Below are positions 1 to 9,709 of a DNA stretch of 64,000 nt, piece after piece. How positions within the stretch are numbered: the first letter of the stretch is position 1; each line of letters starts with the position of its first letter. The notes under the pieces are model-generated. The model ran no database searches. It was not told the origin of the DNA and saw only the letters and a list, made by a program, of their open reading frames with translations. Origin of the DNA: Luteibacter sp. Sphag1AF (lineage in GTDB: Bacteria; Pseudomonadota; Gammaproteobacteria; Xanthomonadales; Rhodanobacteraceae); contig NZ_JACHYH010000001.1 of assembly GCF_014192715.1 (NCBI RefSeq), positions 744,001 to 808,000 of the forward strand, in the 5' to 3' direction. Both the position numbers and the translations under genes were made by a program.

Positions 1-2814
1 ACGCTGACGCTCCAGCGCGAAGTCGATCATCATGATCGCGTTCTTCTTCACGATGCCCACCAGCATCACGATGCCCACGAAGGCGAACAGATCCAGCGAA
101 GCGTTGAACAGCACCAGCGTCAGCAGTGCGCCCACCGCCGCTGCGGGCAGGCCGGAAAGAATGGTCAACGGATGGATGAAGCTCTCGTACAGAATGCCCA
201 GCACGAGATAGATCACGAACACGGCAAGCAGCAACAGCATGCCCATGCCCTTCACCGAATCCTGGAAAGCCTGCGCCGTACCCTGCACGCTGCCACTCAG
301 CGTGGCCGGTAAACCGAGCTTCGTGGTGGCACCCGTGATCTCTTCCACCGCCGTGCTGAGTGACACGCCCGGAGCAAGATTGAACGACACGGTGACGGCA
401 GGCAGCTGGCCTTGGTGGTTCACGGTGAGCACCTGTGGCTTGCGCTCGAAGCGCGCCACGGTGCTCAGCGGAATGAGCTTGCCGGAGTCGGACGTCACAT
501 ACAGTTTCGACAGCACATCCGGATCGTCCTGCATTTTTCGCTCAACCTGCAGGATCACCCAGTACTGCGTGGCCGCACCGTAGATGGTCGAAATCTGGCC
601 CTGTCCGAACGCCGTACCCAGAGCTGTCTGCACCTGATCCATCGTCAGGCCCAGCGGCGCGAGCTTCTCGCGATTGACGTTCACCACAAGCGACGGGCTG
701 TTGAGGTCCAGATCGCTGGTGACATCCTGAAAACCGGGAAGCTGCTGGAACGCAGTGATCAGCTTGCCCGACCAGTCATATAGCGCCTTGAGATCGGTGG
801 ACTGCACGGTGTACTGGTACTGCGCCTTGGACTGGCGCCCGCCCACCTGGATCGCCGGCGGATTCTGGATATACGTGCGGATGCCTGGCACCGTCGCGAA
901 CTTGCGACGCAGCTGCTGGATGATCTCGTCAGGCGTGAGGTCGCGCTCGCTTGCAGGCTTGAGGCGAAGCAGAAGGGAACCGGAGTTCACGGTCGAACGC
1001 GCGCCACCCGCACCCACGCTGGACATCGTGCCCGCGATGTTCGGATCGTCCTGCGCGATGGTGGCCAGCGCCTGCTGACGCGCTGCCATGGCGGCATAGG
1101 AAATGTCGGTCGGTCCTTCCGTGGTGACGCGAAGCTGACCGCTGTCACCGGCTGGAATGAAATCCTTGGGCACGATGAAGAACAGCAGTCCTGTCGCCAC
1201 GAGGCTCAACACAAACACCATCACGACCGAGCGCGGATGGCCCATGCACCAGCCAAGCGACCGCGTGTAGCCGTTCTGCACGGCCATGAAACCGCGATCG
1301 AACCACACGACGACGCGGCTGCGCTTGTCATGCGCATGCGCCTTGACGAAGCGGCTGCACAGCATCGGGGTGAGCGTGATGGACACGAAGCCGGAGATCA
1401 GGATCGACACACTGATGACGACGGCAAACTCGTGGAACAAGCGGCCGACGATGCCGCCCATGAACATCACCGGGATGAATACGGCGACCAGGGACAAGGT
1501 CATGGAGAAGATGGTGAAGCCGATTTCCGTTGAACCCTTCACGGCGGCTTCGTACGGTTTCTCGCCCGCCTCGATGTGCCGCATGATGTTTTCCAGCATC
1601 ACGATGGCGTCATCGACCACGAAGCCCACGGCCAGGGTCAGCGCCAGCAGCGAGAGGTTGTCCAGGCTGTAGCCCAGCGCGAACATCGCGCCGAACGTGC
1701 CCAACACGGAAATCGGCAGCGCGATGGCCGGGATCAGCGTGGCGGAAAGATTGCCAAGAAACAGGAAGATCACCAGCACGACCAGCACGCCGGCCAGCAC
1801 AAGAGTGAACTGCACGTCGTGCACCGATTCACGGATGGACTGTGAGCGGTCGTACATCACGTCCAGCTTGACCGACGGCGGCAGTGATTCGGTGAACGCG
1901 GGCAACAGGGTGAGGATGTTGTCCACCGTCTGCACCGTGTTGGCGCCCGGCTGACGCTGGATGGCCAGCGTGATCGCGCGTACGCCGTTGTACCAGCTGG
2001 CTTTCTGGTCGTCCTGCACGCTGTCGCGCGGTGAAGCGATGTCACCCAGCCGCACAGGTGCACCGTTGCGATAGGCGACCACGATCTGCCCGTAGTCGGC
2101 GGCGCGCATCAGCTGGCCATCCGAACGGATGGACAGCAACTGGCGGCTTCCGTTGAGCGAACCGGTGGCCTTGTTGACGTTGGCCGCGGCGACTGCCGAG
2201 GTCACCTGATCGACACCAATGCCGTTGGCCGCAAGACGGTCAGGATCCACGTTGATGCGTACGGCGTACTTCTGCGAACCGTAGACGTTGACCTGCGCCA
2301 CGCCGTCCACCATCGACAGACGCTGCGCAAGCTCGGTTTCCGCATAGTCATCGACCGTCGCCAGCGGCAACGTCGAGGACTGCATGGTCAGGAACAGGAT
2401 GGGCGCGTCAGCCGGATTCACCTTGCGGAACGTGGGCGGCGTGGGCATGTCCTGCGGCAACTGTCGCTGCGCGGCGGAAATGGCCGCCTGAACATCCTGC
2501 GCAGCAGCGTCGATACTGCGGTCGAGCGTGAAAGTCACCGTGATCGACGTCGAACCAAGCGAACTGGACGAGCTCATCGAATCAATGCCAGCGATGGTCG
2601 AAAGCTGCGCTTCCAGTGGCGTGGCCACGGACGAGGCCATGGTCTCGGGCGATGCGCCCGGCAGGTTCGCGCTGATGTTGATCGTCGGGAAATCGACGTT
2701 GGGAAGCTCGTTGACCGGCAGCTTCGGGTAAGCGGCGATACCGAATATGACCAGCGCTGCCATCAGCAGCGTAGTCATCACGGGACGGCGGATGCACAGT
2801 TCGGGCAGGTTCAC
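1..2814 (-). CDS. RND multidrug efflux permease, HAE1 family (C-terminus cut by window edge)
   Basis: Inner-membrane proton-driven drug pump of the AcrB/MdtB-MdtC kind, expected to work with the adjacent fusion protein and an outer-membrane channel that is not in the window. The frame is open for exactly 938 codons to the left edge; family members are about 1,020-1,050 residues, so roughly the last 90-110 are missing. The N-terminus (VNLPELCIRRPVMTTLLMAA) is typical. The proton-relay residues are present: D401-D402 in GFVVDDAIVML of TM4, and K924 in the TM10 motif GIVKKNAI. The start is a GTG 6 bp after the stop of the fusion-protein gene, so the two are cotranscribed. Substrate cannot be told from sequence; MdtB/C-like is the closest type I recognise. 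Confidence 0.93.
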   Translation of the reverse strand, partial: MNLPELCIRRPVMTTLLMAALVIFGIAAYPKLPVNELPNVDFPTINISANLPGASPETMASSVATPLEAQLSTIAGIDSMSSSSSLGSTSITVTFTLDRSIDAAAQDVQAAISAAQRQLPQDMPTPPTFRKVNPADAPILFLTMQSSTLPLATVDDYAETELAQRLSMVDGVAQVNVYGSQKYAVRINVDPDRLAANGIGVDQVTSAVAAANVNKATGSLNGSRQLLSIRSDGQLMRAADYGQIVVAYRNGAPVRLGDIASPRDSVQDDQKASWYNGVRAITLAIQRQPGANTVQTVDNILTLLPAFTESLPPSVKLDVMYDRSQSIRESVHDVQFTLVLAGVLVVLVIFLFLGNLSATLIPAIALPISVLGTFGAMFALGYSLDNLSLLALTLAVGFVVDDAIVMLENIMRHIEAGEKPYEAAVKGSTEIGFTIFSMTLSLVAVFIPVMFMGGIVGRLFHEFAVVISVSILISGFVSITLTPMLCSRFVKAHAHDKRSRVVVWFDRGFMAVQNGYTRSLGWCMGHPRSVVMVFVLSLVATGLLFFIVPKDFIPAGDSGQLRVTTEGPTDISYAAMAARQQALATIAQDDPNIAGTMSSVGAGGARSTVNSGSLLLRLKPASERDLTPDEIIQQLRRKFATVPGIRTYIQNPPAIQVGGRQSKAQYQYTVQSTDLKALYDWSGKLITAFQQLPGFQDVTSDLDLNSPSLVVNVNREKLAPLGLTMDQVQTALGTAFGQGQISTIYGAATQYWVILQVERKMQDDPDVLSKLYVTSDSGKLIPLSTVARFERKPQVLTVNHQGQLPAVTVSFNLAPGVSLSTAVEEITGATTKLGLPATLSGSVQGTAQAFQDSVKGMGMLLLLAVFVIYLVLGILYESFIHPLTILSGLPAAAVGALLTLVLFNASLDLFAFVGIVMLVGIVKKNAIMMIDFALERQR

Positions 2815-2820
2815 CGACGA

Positions 2821-3951
2821 TCAGCCTTTTGCGACGCGCACGCGGGCGCCGTCGACCAGCAGCATCTGGCCTTCCGTCACCACGCGCTCGCCTGCGGTCA
2901 GTCCCTTGTCGATGACGACGCGATCCCCGCTGGTCGCACCGGTAACCACGGGGCGCTGCTCGACCACATCGCCCGTCTTTACCACAAAGACAAACGTGCC
3001 CGATGTCGAACTCTGCAAGGCGACCACCGGCACACTCACGGCCTGCTCGATGCGTGTGGTGGGCAGCGTCACTTCCACGAACTGGCCCGAGGTCAGGCGG
3101 CGGTCGGCGTTGGTGAAGCGGGCCTTCAATACGATGGTGCCGGTGGTGATGTCCACCGCGTTGTCGATGAATTCCAGCTCACCGGACAGAGGGCCAGCCT
3201 TGTCGCCAGTGACGCGCGCACTGACCGGCAACTGCCCGCGGGCTGCTGCCGCACGTACGGCCGGAAGGCTGTCTTCCGGGACTGAGAACGCCACGCGGAT
3301 CGGGTCCACTTCATTCAACACCACGATGTCTGTGGTGTCGGCGGTGAGCGTCGCGCCCGGGTATGCCAGCGGCGCGCCAGTCACGCCATCGAACGGCGCC
3401 GTGATGGTGGCGAAGTCCAGCTGCACCTGTGCGGCCTGCACGGCAGCGCGATTGCTTTGCAGCGAAGCGCGTGCCACGCCGAGGTTGGCCTGATACAGAT
3501 CGTAATCGGCGCGGGACACGAAGCCTTTGGCCAACATGTTCTGATAGCGGGCCAGGTCGGCCTGTGCCTTGACGAGCTGGGCCTCATCGCCGGCCACATT
3601 GCCCCTGGCCTGTTCCAGGGCTGCCTTGAGCGGACGCGGATCGACCTGCGCCAGCACGGCACCCTTGCGTACAAGAGTTCCCGGCGTGAAGGCCAGCGTC
3701 TGCAACTGGCCATTGACGCGCGAACGGATGTTCACCGTCGAATAGGCTTCTGCACGGCCAATCACTTTCAGCGACAGATCCACGTCGCCCTGGCTGGCGG
3801 TGGCCACCGTGACAGGGACAGAGGTGTCTGCGGGGGCCTTTGCCGCGCCTTTCGCCTTATGGCCAACATGTCCCCATGTGTAGAGCACGAGGGAGGCCAC
3901 CACGAACAACGCCCCCAGGATCAGTAGTTTCTGCCGTAACGAACGCTGCAT
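2821..3951 (-). CDS. RND efflux periplasmic adaptor (membrane fusion protein, MdtA-like)
   Basis: 376-residue HlyD/MdtA-type adaptor that bridges the RND pump and an outer-membrane factor. An N-terminal membrane anchor (about residues 9-27, LILGALFVVASLVLYTW) is followed by a lipoyl/barrel-sandwich half, an alpha-hairpin rich in Ala/Gln/Leu (about 110-180), the second lipoyl half, a beta-barrel and the membrane-proximal domain. No lipobox cysteine is seen, so the anchor is a signal anchor. It lies 6 bp upstream of the permease and about 110 bp downstream of the marR-type gene, giving the order regulator-adaptor-pump on one strand. Confidence 0.92.
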   Translation of the reverse strand: MQRSLRQKLLILGALFVVASLVLYTWGHVGHKAKGAAKAPADTSVPVTVATASQGDVDLSLKVIGRAEAYSTVNIRSRVNGQLQTLAFTPGTLVRKGAVLAQVDPRPLKAALEQARGNVAGDEAQLVKAQADLARYQNMLAKGFVSRADYDLYQANLGVARASLQSNRAAVQAAQVQLDFATITAPFDGVTGAPLAYPGATLTADTTDIVVLNEVDPIRVAFSVPEDSLPAVRAAAARGQLPVSARVTGDKAGPLSGELEFIDNAVDITTGTIVLKARFTNADRRLTSGQFVEVTLPTTRIEQAVSVPVVALQSSTSGTFVFVVKTGDVVEQRPVVTGATSGDRVVIDKGLTAGERVVTEGQMLLVDGARVRVAKG

Positions 3952-4062
3952 GTCTGCTCCGGCGACACCCGATGGAGTTCATCCGGTGCCTGCCCACGCT
4001 TTGGGAATAGGGAAGAAGAACGCATCCGGGCGGAACGCGGGAACGCGCGCACCTGGCGAGAA

Positions 4063-4497
4063 TCAAAGCTCGTCGGTCGGGTTGTCCAGTGCCTGAAGGT
4101 TGTCCTTCATGCGGGTGAGCACGTCCATCGTCAGCACCAGATCCGCGTGCGATATGCCTGCATGGGCGTCCAGCCGCAGGCCACGAGCGATTTCGTCCAT
4201 GCCGTCGATGACACCACGCGCCTGCTCGGTGTCGTGCAGACGCCAGGCGCGACGGTCACGCGGGTCCGGGCGACGCTCGACAAATCCAGCCGCCTGCAGG
4301 CGATCAATGACGCGGCCGACCGCAATCGGCTCCATGTCCAGCTGCTCGGCCAGTTCGTTCTGTCGCAACCCCGGCTGGCGATGCAATGCTTTCAGGGCGC
4401 GCCATTGGGCACGGGTCAGCCCGAAGCGCACCGCGCGACGGTCGAAATGTTTGCGGAAAAGGAGGGTCACGTCGTTGATGAGGTAACCGAACGACAT
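4063..4497 (-). CDS. MarR-family transcriptional regulator
   Basis: Winged-helix repressor of 144 residues from the ATG at 4497 (MSFGYLINDV). An in-frame ATG at 4524 would add nine residues, and neither start has a convincing Shine-Dalgarno. The HTH and wing are seen in LRQNELAEQLDMEPIAVGRV and the wing motif ERRPDPRDRRAW, the MarR signature. It lies directly upstream of the fusion protein and pump on the same strand, so it probably controls that efflux operon and itself. The ligand is unknown. Confidence 0.88.
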   Translation of the reverse strand: MSFGYLINDVTLLFRKHFDRRAVRFGLTRAQWRALKALHRQPGLRQNELAEQLDMEPIAVGRVIDRLQAAGFVERRPDPRDRRAWRLHDTEQARGVIDGMDEIARGLRLDAHAGISHADLVLTMDVLTRMKDNLQALDNPTDEL

Positions 4498-4606
4498 GTC
4501 TTCTGATTTAAGGGACTCGGGCATAACCTTCGATACTGGCGGTGAGAACTGCGACGTGGCAACCCCCATCGTAGCCAATTGAGAGCGCCACGACAGCACG
4601 GAGTGA

Positions 4607-5128
4607 ATGATGAGCATAGAAGTGTTGCAACGCGACATCACCCTCCTGCACGTGGATGCGATTGTGAATGCCGCGAATGAGTCGCTTCTGGGCGGGGGAG
4701 GCGTGGACGGCGCCATCCATCGCGCCGCCGGGCCACATCTTCTTGCGGCCTGCCGCGCACTACCGGAGATCCGCCCCGGCGTCCGCTGCCCCACCGGCGA
4801 AGCCCGCATCACCCCAGGTTTCGACCTGCCTGCCCGGTTCGTCATTCATACGACCGGGCCGGTGTGGCACGGCGGATCGCGCGGCGAAGCCGGGCTATTG
4901 GCCAACTGCTACCTGCACAGCCTGGCGCTGGCCCTCACGCATGGGGTGAGCTCCATGGCGTTTCCGGCCATCAGCTGCGGGGTATTCGGCTATCCGCTGG
5001 ACGAGGCCGCACACATCGCCGTGAACACCTTGACGGATGCGCCGTGGCGCCCTTCCCGGGTGATCCTGTGCACGTTTGGCGAGGACGCGACGCGGGCCTT
5101 CGGGCGCGCGCTCAAGGCGCGCGCCTGA
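4607..5128 (+). CDS. Macro-domain protein, O-acetyl-ADP-ribose deacetylase type (YmdB-like)
   Basis: 173 residues, essentially a single macro domain. It should bind ADP-ribose and remove acetyl or ADP-ribosyl groups. Visible motifs are [20 protein letters not shown] near residues 17-36 (the Asn/Asp pair and glycine loop that hold the ribose), [11 protein letters not shown], and the second loop [11 protein letters not shown], where YmdB-type enzymes carry Gly-[VIL]-[FY]-Gly-[YF]-Pro. A second ATG lies one codon downstream and either could be used. The gene is divergent from marR (about 110 bp between) and convergent with batD, whose stop is 2 bp away. Confidence 0.92.
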   Translation: MMSIEVLQRDITLLHVDAIVNAANESLLGGGGVDGAIHRAAGPHLLAACRALPEIRPGVRCPTGEARITPGFDLPARFVIHTTGPVWHGGSRGEAGLLANCYLHSLALALTHGVSSMAFPAISCGVFGYPLDEAAHIAVNTLTDAPWRPSRVILCTFGEDATRAFGRALKARA

Positions 5129-5130
5129 TC

Positions 5131-6810
5131 TCAACGCGGGTACAGAGGCGGCAGCGGTCCCGAAGAATCCTGCGTGGATGCGGCCGTCCAGATGAATCCC
5201 CGGGCGAACGCCTCGCGCAGGGCAGCGCCGTCCACCTGCCCCCCACCAAAGCGTGCGCGTTGCAGCGCAGCAACTGCATCCCGCTGCGCGCCATCGCCAA
5301 GAAGTGACGGAAGCGCACCGATATTTCGCAATGCCGGGTGATAAACGCGCGCCCAGCCAAGCAGGGCGGCCTCGGTAGCCGCAAGGTCATTGCGCTGCGC
5401 GGCGGCCATGAAGGCATCCTTTTTCCGGCCGCCATCACGGGCGGGGTTCGCAAACCGGCGTGCGGTGGCAGAGGAGCCACGTCGCCGCCAGAGGAAGTAC
5501 GCCGCAACCAGCGTGAGCACCCAGAGCGCGGCCGCCGCCATGAACAGAACGCGCCAGGGCGTCGAGGGAGCGGAAGCTGCGGGGGCTTCGGGCGTTGCCG
5601 ATGCTTCCACCGCTGCTGATGACGAAGCCGCCGCAGGCGGTGCCGTGGCGGCCGTCGCCACGCCCGTGACCTCGATGTCCCGGGCCGGAATGGTCGCCGT
5701 CTCCGCGCTGTCCGTCTGCACGTTCCACCAGCGCAGCGTGGTTTCGGGAATGTGCAGCTTGCCGGGCCGGTTGGGCACGATGGCGAAACTCTGCTCGCGC
5801 CAGCCCGTGATCCAGGGCCCGCTGGTCGAGCTTCCCGTGTTGGGTTTGTCCGGATAGACGTCCGCGCCTTCGATGGCCGGCAAGGACAGCGCGGGCAGCA
5901 CCTCGAACGGAAGGCCCGTTGCCTGCACGCGAAGAATCACTGTGATCGGCTGACCGGTGCGGCCCTTGCCGTCCTCCGGCCATCCACCGGCTTTCAGGCT
6001 GACGTCGCGCGCGGGCAGCCATGCGCCCTGCCCGGCGGCGGCCGGTTGTGCGACCACGTCGATCTTCTGCACCTGGCCGGTGGCGCTGACTGGCGTGCCC
6101 GTGCCAAAAAACGCGCCGGGGTCTTCCGCATCCACTGCGGTGCCCTGAAGGGACGCCGGCTGAATGGTGAGCGTGCCCGCGCGCTGCGGGAACACTGCGT
6201 AATGACGCTCGATCACATTGAACGTGCGGCCGCCCCGCTGCGTCTGGAACGTGGCGTCCGGGCTGGAGCGACGAATGTCCGCGCCGTCGGCAACAGGATC
6301 ATTGAGCGTACCCTCGGCCAGACGCACGCTGTAATAGAGCCGTACGGTGTAGTCGATCTGCTGGCCCACGTACGCGTGCGTGGTGTCCGTTTTGACTTCG
6401 ACCGCGACGGGCGCGTTGTCCGGCGTGGTCGTGCTGCTGGCCGCATCCGCTACATGCAGATCCAGCGGCGCGGTGCGGATGCCGCCGATATCCAGCGAGG
6501 GCACGACGAGATGCCCGGGGTGACGTGGACGCAGTGCAATGCCGAGCACGGCACGCGCACGACGCTGTCCGTTCTCGATGCTGAGCGAACGACTGACCTG
6601 CGTACCAAGAACCACGAAGTCGCGACCAAGTGGCGAGAAATCCGGCGAGTCGATATCAATGGACGCGTCGGCTTCGATGTTGAGGGTCACCGTTTCATTG
6701 GCGCCAATGTCGGTGCGATCCAGCGAGGCGCGCAATGAAGGCGCCTGCGCCAGGGCAGACAGGGGCGCACACAGCAGCGCCAGCCAGAAAACGGTCCTGT
6801 GCAACATCAT
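5131..6810 (-). CDS. batD: BatD-like oxygen-tolerance protein
   Basis: 559-residue periplasmic protein with one C-terminal membrane anchor. It has a signal peptide (cleavage near AQA at 21-23), an array of beta-sandwich regions typical of BatD (about 24-380), an Ala/Ser/Pro-rich linker (380-418), one TM helix (about 419-441) and a cytoplasmic tail. BatD belongs to the MoxR/VWA operons named after Bacteroides aerotolerance; the biochemical role is not established, and scaffolding of the VWA proteins is the usual guess. It is the last gene of the operon and overlaps the upstream VWA/TPR gene by 4 bp (ATGA). Confidence 0.85.
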   Translation of the reverse strand: MMLHRTVFWLALLCAPLSALAQAPSLRASLDRTDIGANETVTLNIEADASIDIDSPDFSPLGRDFVVLGTQVSRSLSIENGQRRARAVLGIALRPRHPGHLVVPSLDIGGIRTAPLDLHVADAASSTTTPDNAPVAVEVKTDTTHAYVGQQIDYTVRLYYSVRLAEGTLNDPVADGADIRRSSPDATFQTQRGGRTFNVIERHYAVFPQRAGTLTIQPASLQGTAVDAEDPGAFFGTGTPVSATGQVQKIDVVAQPAAAGQGAWLPARDVSLKAGGWPEDGKGRTGQPITVILRVQATGLPFEVLPALSLPAIEGADVYPDKPNTGSSTSGPWITGWREQSFAIVPNRPGKLHIPETTLRWWNVQTDSAETATIPARDIEVTGVATAATAPPAAASSSAAVEASATPEAPAASAPSTPWRVLFMAAAALWVLTLVAAYFLWRRRGSSATARRFANPARDGGRKKDAFMAAAQRNDLAATEAALLGWARVYHPALRNIGALPSLLGDGAQRDAVAALQRARFGGGQVDGAALREAFARGFIWTAASTQDSSGPLPPLYPR

Positions 6811-8726
6811 TCCTCCGGAACGCCGCCGTGACGGCGCTGGTATTCGAGCATGAACTTCCTGCGCAGCAGCCCGCCCGGATCATCCGGTACGCGCTGCAAT
6901 GCCTGGCGCACGTCCTGTGGCAGGTTTTTCGTGGGATCGCCTGGTGCATCGGCGCCGAGGTCGTGGACGTCGTTGCTGGCAGGCTTGTCGGCTTTGCCAC
7001 CTTTGGCCATCTCGGCGTCCATCCGCTCCTTCAACGCCTGCTGGGCACGCTGCGCTTCGGCCTTCTGCGCTTCGGACTTGGCCTGGGCATTGCCTTCGGG
7101 CGGAGCCGCAGGCCTGGCGTTGCCTTCGTCACTCTTGCCGTCGGATTTCTGATCGCCCTGCTTGCCGTCTTTGCCGGACTGGCCCTGTTTGTCGTCACCG
7201 GGCGTACCGTTCTGACCCTCCTTCGGGTCTTGCGGCTGGCCGCCCTGCTGGTCGTTCTGCGAATCGCTCTTGTCGCCCTGCTCGCCGGACTGACCCGGCT
7301 GGTCCGGCTTTTTCGAGCCCTTCTTGTCCTTGTCGCCCTGAGGCTTCTGCTGGTCTTTCTGTTTCTTCAGCCAGTCTTCCACTGCCTGATGATTGGCCTT
7401 GGCATCGGCCATCGACGGATCGGCTTTCATCGCGCGACCGTAAGCGGCGAGTGCTTCCTGATAATTGCCCTGCTTTGCCAGGGCATTGCCAAGGTTGTAC
7501 TGCGACGTGGCATCAGTGCGAGCAGACAGTGCCGACGATGCGCCGGCATAGTCACCAGCGCGATACGCCGCCGCGCCCTTCAGCGCGTCGTTGTCTGCAA
7601 GCGCCTGCGCCTGTTTTGCATCACCCTTCGCCAGGGCACGCGCCGCCTGCTGATCCCGCGTGCGGAACAGATCGTCCAGCACGCCGGCATGGGCAGGCTC
7701 GGGGGCCAGCGGCATGACAGCCAGTGCCAGGATCAACAGCCATCCGCGACGGAAGATCAGCGCGAACAGAGGCAGCAGCGGAAGTAGCAACCAGGGGCCG
7801 CGATCCTGCCATTCGCCCGCCTTCGCGCCATTGATCTCCGTGCCGCGGTCATCGGGCGCATCGGCGAGAGCCGCCAGCGCGTTCGTGTCGTCGTGCCCTA
7901 CCGACATGGCGACATATTGACCGCCGCCTGCGGCCGCTACCGCGGCGAGAGAAGCATCATCACGTCCCGCCATGATGATGGAGCCGCCAGCGTCTTTGAC
8001 GAAGCCGCCATCGCCTGTCGCGATGGGGGCGCCCTGCGGCGTGCCGATGCCCAATACGGAAACACGCCGACCTGCCGCGCGTGCACGACGGGCCGCTGCG
8101 ACGGCATCCGCATCCGCGTGATCGGTGACCAGCACGATGGACCCACCGGGCACGTCGGCATGACGAATCAGATCGGCGGCCTGATCAATGGCCTTGCCCG
8201 GTGCATCCCCTTCCACCGGCATCGTGTCCGGCGAAAGCGCTTCCAGGAGGTCATCCACACTGCGCGCATCCGTGGTCAGCGGAGCCACGGTGAATGCTTC
8301 TCCTGCATAGGCAATGAGGCCATTCATGCCATCGTGATGCGCGGAGAAGAGATCGCGCACCTTGAGCTTCGCGCGACTCAGGCGGTCAGGTACCACGTCA
8401 CGCGACAGCATGTGCGAGGACATCGACAGCGCCACCACCTGTGCAGACCGTTCGGTAAACAGCGGCTGTGACTGCTGGTCCCACGAAGGCCCGGCGAGCG
8501 CCAGCGTTACCAGCACACCGGAGGCAAAGACGGCCGCAGGCCCTGCACGCGAACGACTCGGCGTGCCATCCAGCAGATAAGGCAACAGCGCCGGATCAGC
8601 CAGGCGCGCCAGCACGCGTTCGCCGGGCGAACGCCGTGCGGTAAGCCAGGTGACGACAACCACAAGCGGCAACAACCAAAGCCAGTGCGGTTGCAGGAAA
8701 TGAAAAACGGTGAAGAAGCTGCTCAT
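6807..8726 (-). CDS. batB: BatB/BatC fusion: VWA domain plus TPR membrane protein
   Basis: 639 residues combining what Bacteroides encodes as BatB and BatC. N-terminal TM helices (about 12-30 and 62-80) precede a VWA domain (about 95-290). Another hydrophobic stretch (about 311-340) is followed by TPR-like repeats (about 355-450) and a long Lys/Gln/Gly/Asp-rich low-complexity tail (about 455-570). Unlike the neighbouring BatA, the metal-binding DxSxS motif is degraded: the aligned segment is SMSSH (101-105), lacking the aspartate. TDH (201-203) stands where TDG is usual. This VWA may therefore not bind metal in the usual way. It overlaps batA and batD by 4 bp each. Confidence 0.87.
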   Translation of the reverse strand: MSSFFTVFHFLQPHWLWLLPLVVVVTWLTARRSPGERVLARLADPALLPYLLDGTPSRSRAGPAAVFASGVLVTLALAGPSWDQQSQPLFTERSAQVVALSMSSHMLSRDVVPDRLSRAKLKVRDLFSAHHDGMNGLIAYAGEAFTVAPLTTDARSVDDLLEALSPDTMPVEGDAPGKAIDQAADLIRHADVPGGSIVLVTDHADADAVAAARRARAAGRRVSVLGIGTPQGAPIATGDGGFVKDAGGSIIMAGRDDASLAAVAAAGGGQYVAMSVGHDDTNALAALADAPDDRGTEINGAKAGEWQDRGPWLLLPLLPLFALIFRRGWLLILALAVMPLAPEPAHAGVLDDLFRTRDQQAARALAKGDAKQAQALADNDALKGAAAYRAGDYAGASSALSARTDATSQYNLGNALAKQGNYQEALAAYGRAMKADPSMADAKANHQAVEDWLKKQKDQQKPQGDKDKKGSKKPDQPGQSGEQGDKSDSQNDQQGGQPQDPKEGQNGTPGDDKQGQSGKDGKQGDQKSDGKSDEGNARPAAPPEGNAQAKSEAQKAEAQRAQQALKERMDAEMAKGGKADKPASNDVHDLGADAPGDPTKNLPQDVRQALQRVPDDPGGLLRRKFMLEYQRRHGGVPEE

Positions 8727-9709
8727 GCGCGCGCACTCCGCCAGCCGATGCGCGGCAATGCAGCCAGCGCCATGATGAGGAGCCCGGCAAGCAGCGGCCA
8801 GCGGAACAGCTCGTAGCGAGGACGCAACGGCTGCCCGGACTGCGGCACGGGCTCCAGCGCGTCAATGGCGCGATAGGCCTGAGCCAGCTCGTTGGCGTCG
8901 GTGGCACGGAAGAAACGGCCACCGGTCTGATTGGCGATGTCGGTCAACATGCCCACATCCAGATCAGCCGACGGATTGACGACGCGGCTGCCGAAGAAAT
9001 CAGGCACACGCAATTGCGTGGCACCGATGCCGATGGTGTAGATGCGAACACCAGCCGCCTTCGCCGCCTTCGCGGCTTCCAGTGGCGCAATGGAGCCCGC
9101 GTTGTTCACGCCATCGGTGAGCAGAACGACCACACGCGCCTGTTCCGGCATCGCCGCCAGACGCTTCACTGCCACCGCCAGCGCATCGCCGATGGCCGTT
9201 TCCGTGCCGGGCAAGCCCACCACGGAACCTTCCAGCTGCGCGCGAACGGCATCCAGATCGTAGGTGAGCGGCGTGACCAGGTAAGCCTGTGAACCGAACA
9301 GGATAAGACCGACTTCGTCGCCAGCACGACGATTGATGAAGTCGCCCGCAATGGCTTCGACGGCAGCAAAGCGCGACACCAGCTGGCCTGCAAGCAGCAT
9401 GTCTTCACGCGACATGCTGCCGGAAAGATCAACCGCCAGCATGGTGGCGCGACCGCTGCGCGCCTGCGGCTCAGGGGGCCCAAGGGTTTGCGGACGTGCG
9501 GCCGCCACCACCAGGCAGCACCACGCCAGCGCGTACAGCAGCGCCATGCCACGCGATGCAGGCGGCCTGTCCGCCTGTACCAGCACGAGGCCCGGGTGCG
9601 GAAGATTCAATGCCTGCGACGGTGCAGCAGCACGCCAGAATCGCCGCACGAGAAACGGTAGCGGCAACACGAGGAACATCCACGGCCATGCAAACTCAGG
9701 CAGTACCAT
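8723..9709 (-). CDS. batA: BatA-like VWA-domain membrane protein
   Basis: 328 residues with two N-terminal TM helices (about 8-25 and 55-71), a VWA domain (about 88-270) and a C-terminal TM helix (about 305-322). The MIDAS metal site is intact: D94-L-S96-G-S98 in VDLSGSM, plus the later LLTDG motif. Such proteins bind divalent metal and a partner protein and are thought to receive MoxR ATPase action. It overlaps the downstream batB/C gene by 4 bp and the upstream DUF4381 gene by 14 bp. Confidence 0.9.
   Translation of the reverse strand: MVLPEFAWPWMFLVLPLPFLVRRFWRAAAPSQALNLPHPGLVLVQADRPPASRGMALLYALAWCCLVVAAARPQTLGPPEPQARSGRATMLAVDLSGSMSREDMLLAGQLVSRFAAVEAIAGDFINRRAGDEVGLILFGSQAYLVTPLTYDLDAVRAQLEGSVVGLPGTETAIGDALAVAVKRLAAMPEQARVVVLLTDGVNNAGSIAPLEAAKAAKAAGVRIYTIGIGATQLRVPDFFGSRVVNPSADLDVGMLTDIANQTGGRFFRATDANELAQAYRAIDALEPVPQSGQPLRPRYELFRWPLLAGLLIMALAALPRIGWRSARA

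Noticed and set aside
4554..4597. Widely spaced inverted repeat CGTGGC/GCCACG between marR and the macro-domain gene as a MarR operator
   Set aside because: The arms are only 6 bp with about 26 bp between them, too far for a typical MarR dimer site and expected by chance at this GC content.
4498..4845. N-terminal extension of the marR gene to 4845
   Set aside because: The extension runs antisense into the macro-domain gene and is not MarR-like; the conserved part starts at 4497 or 4524.
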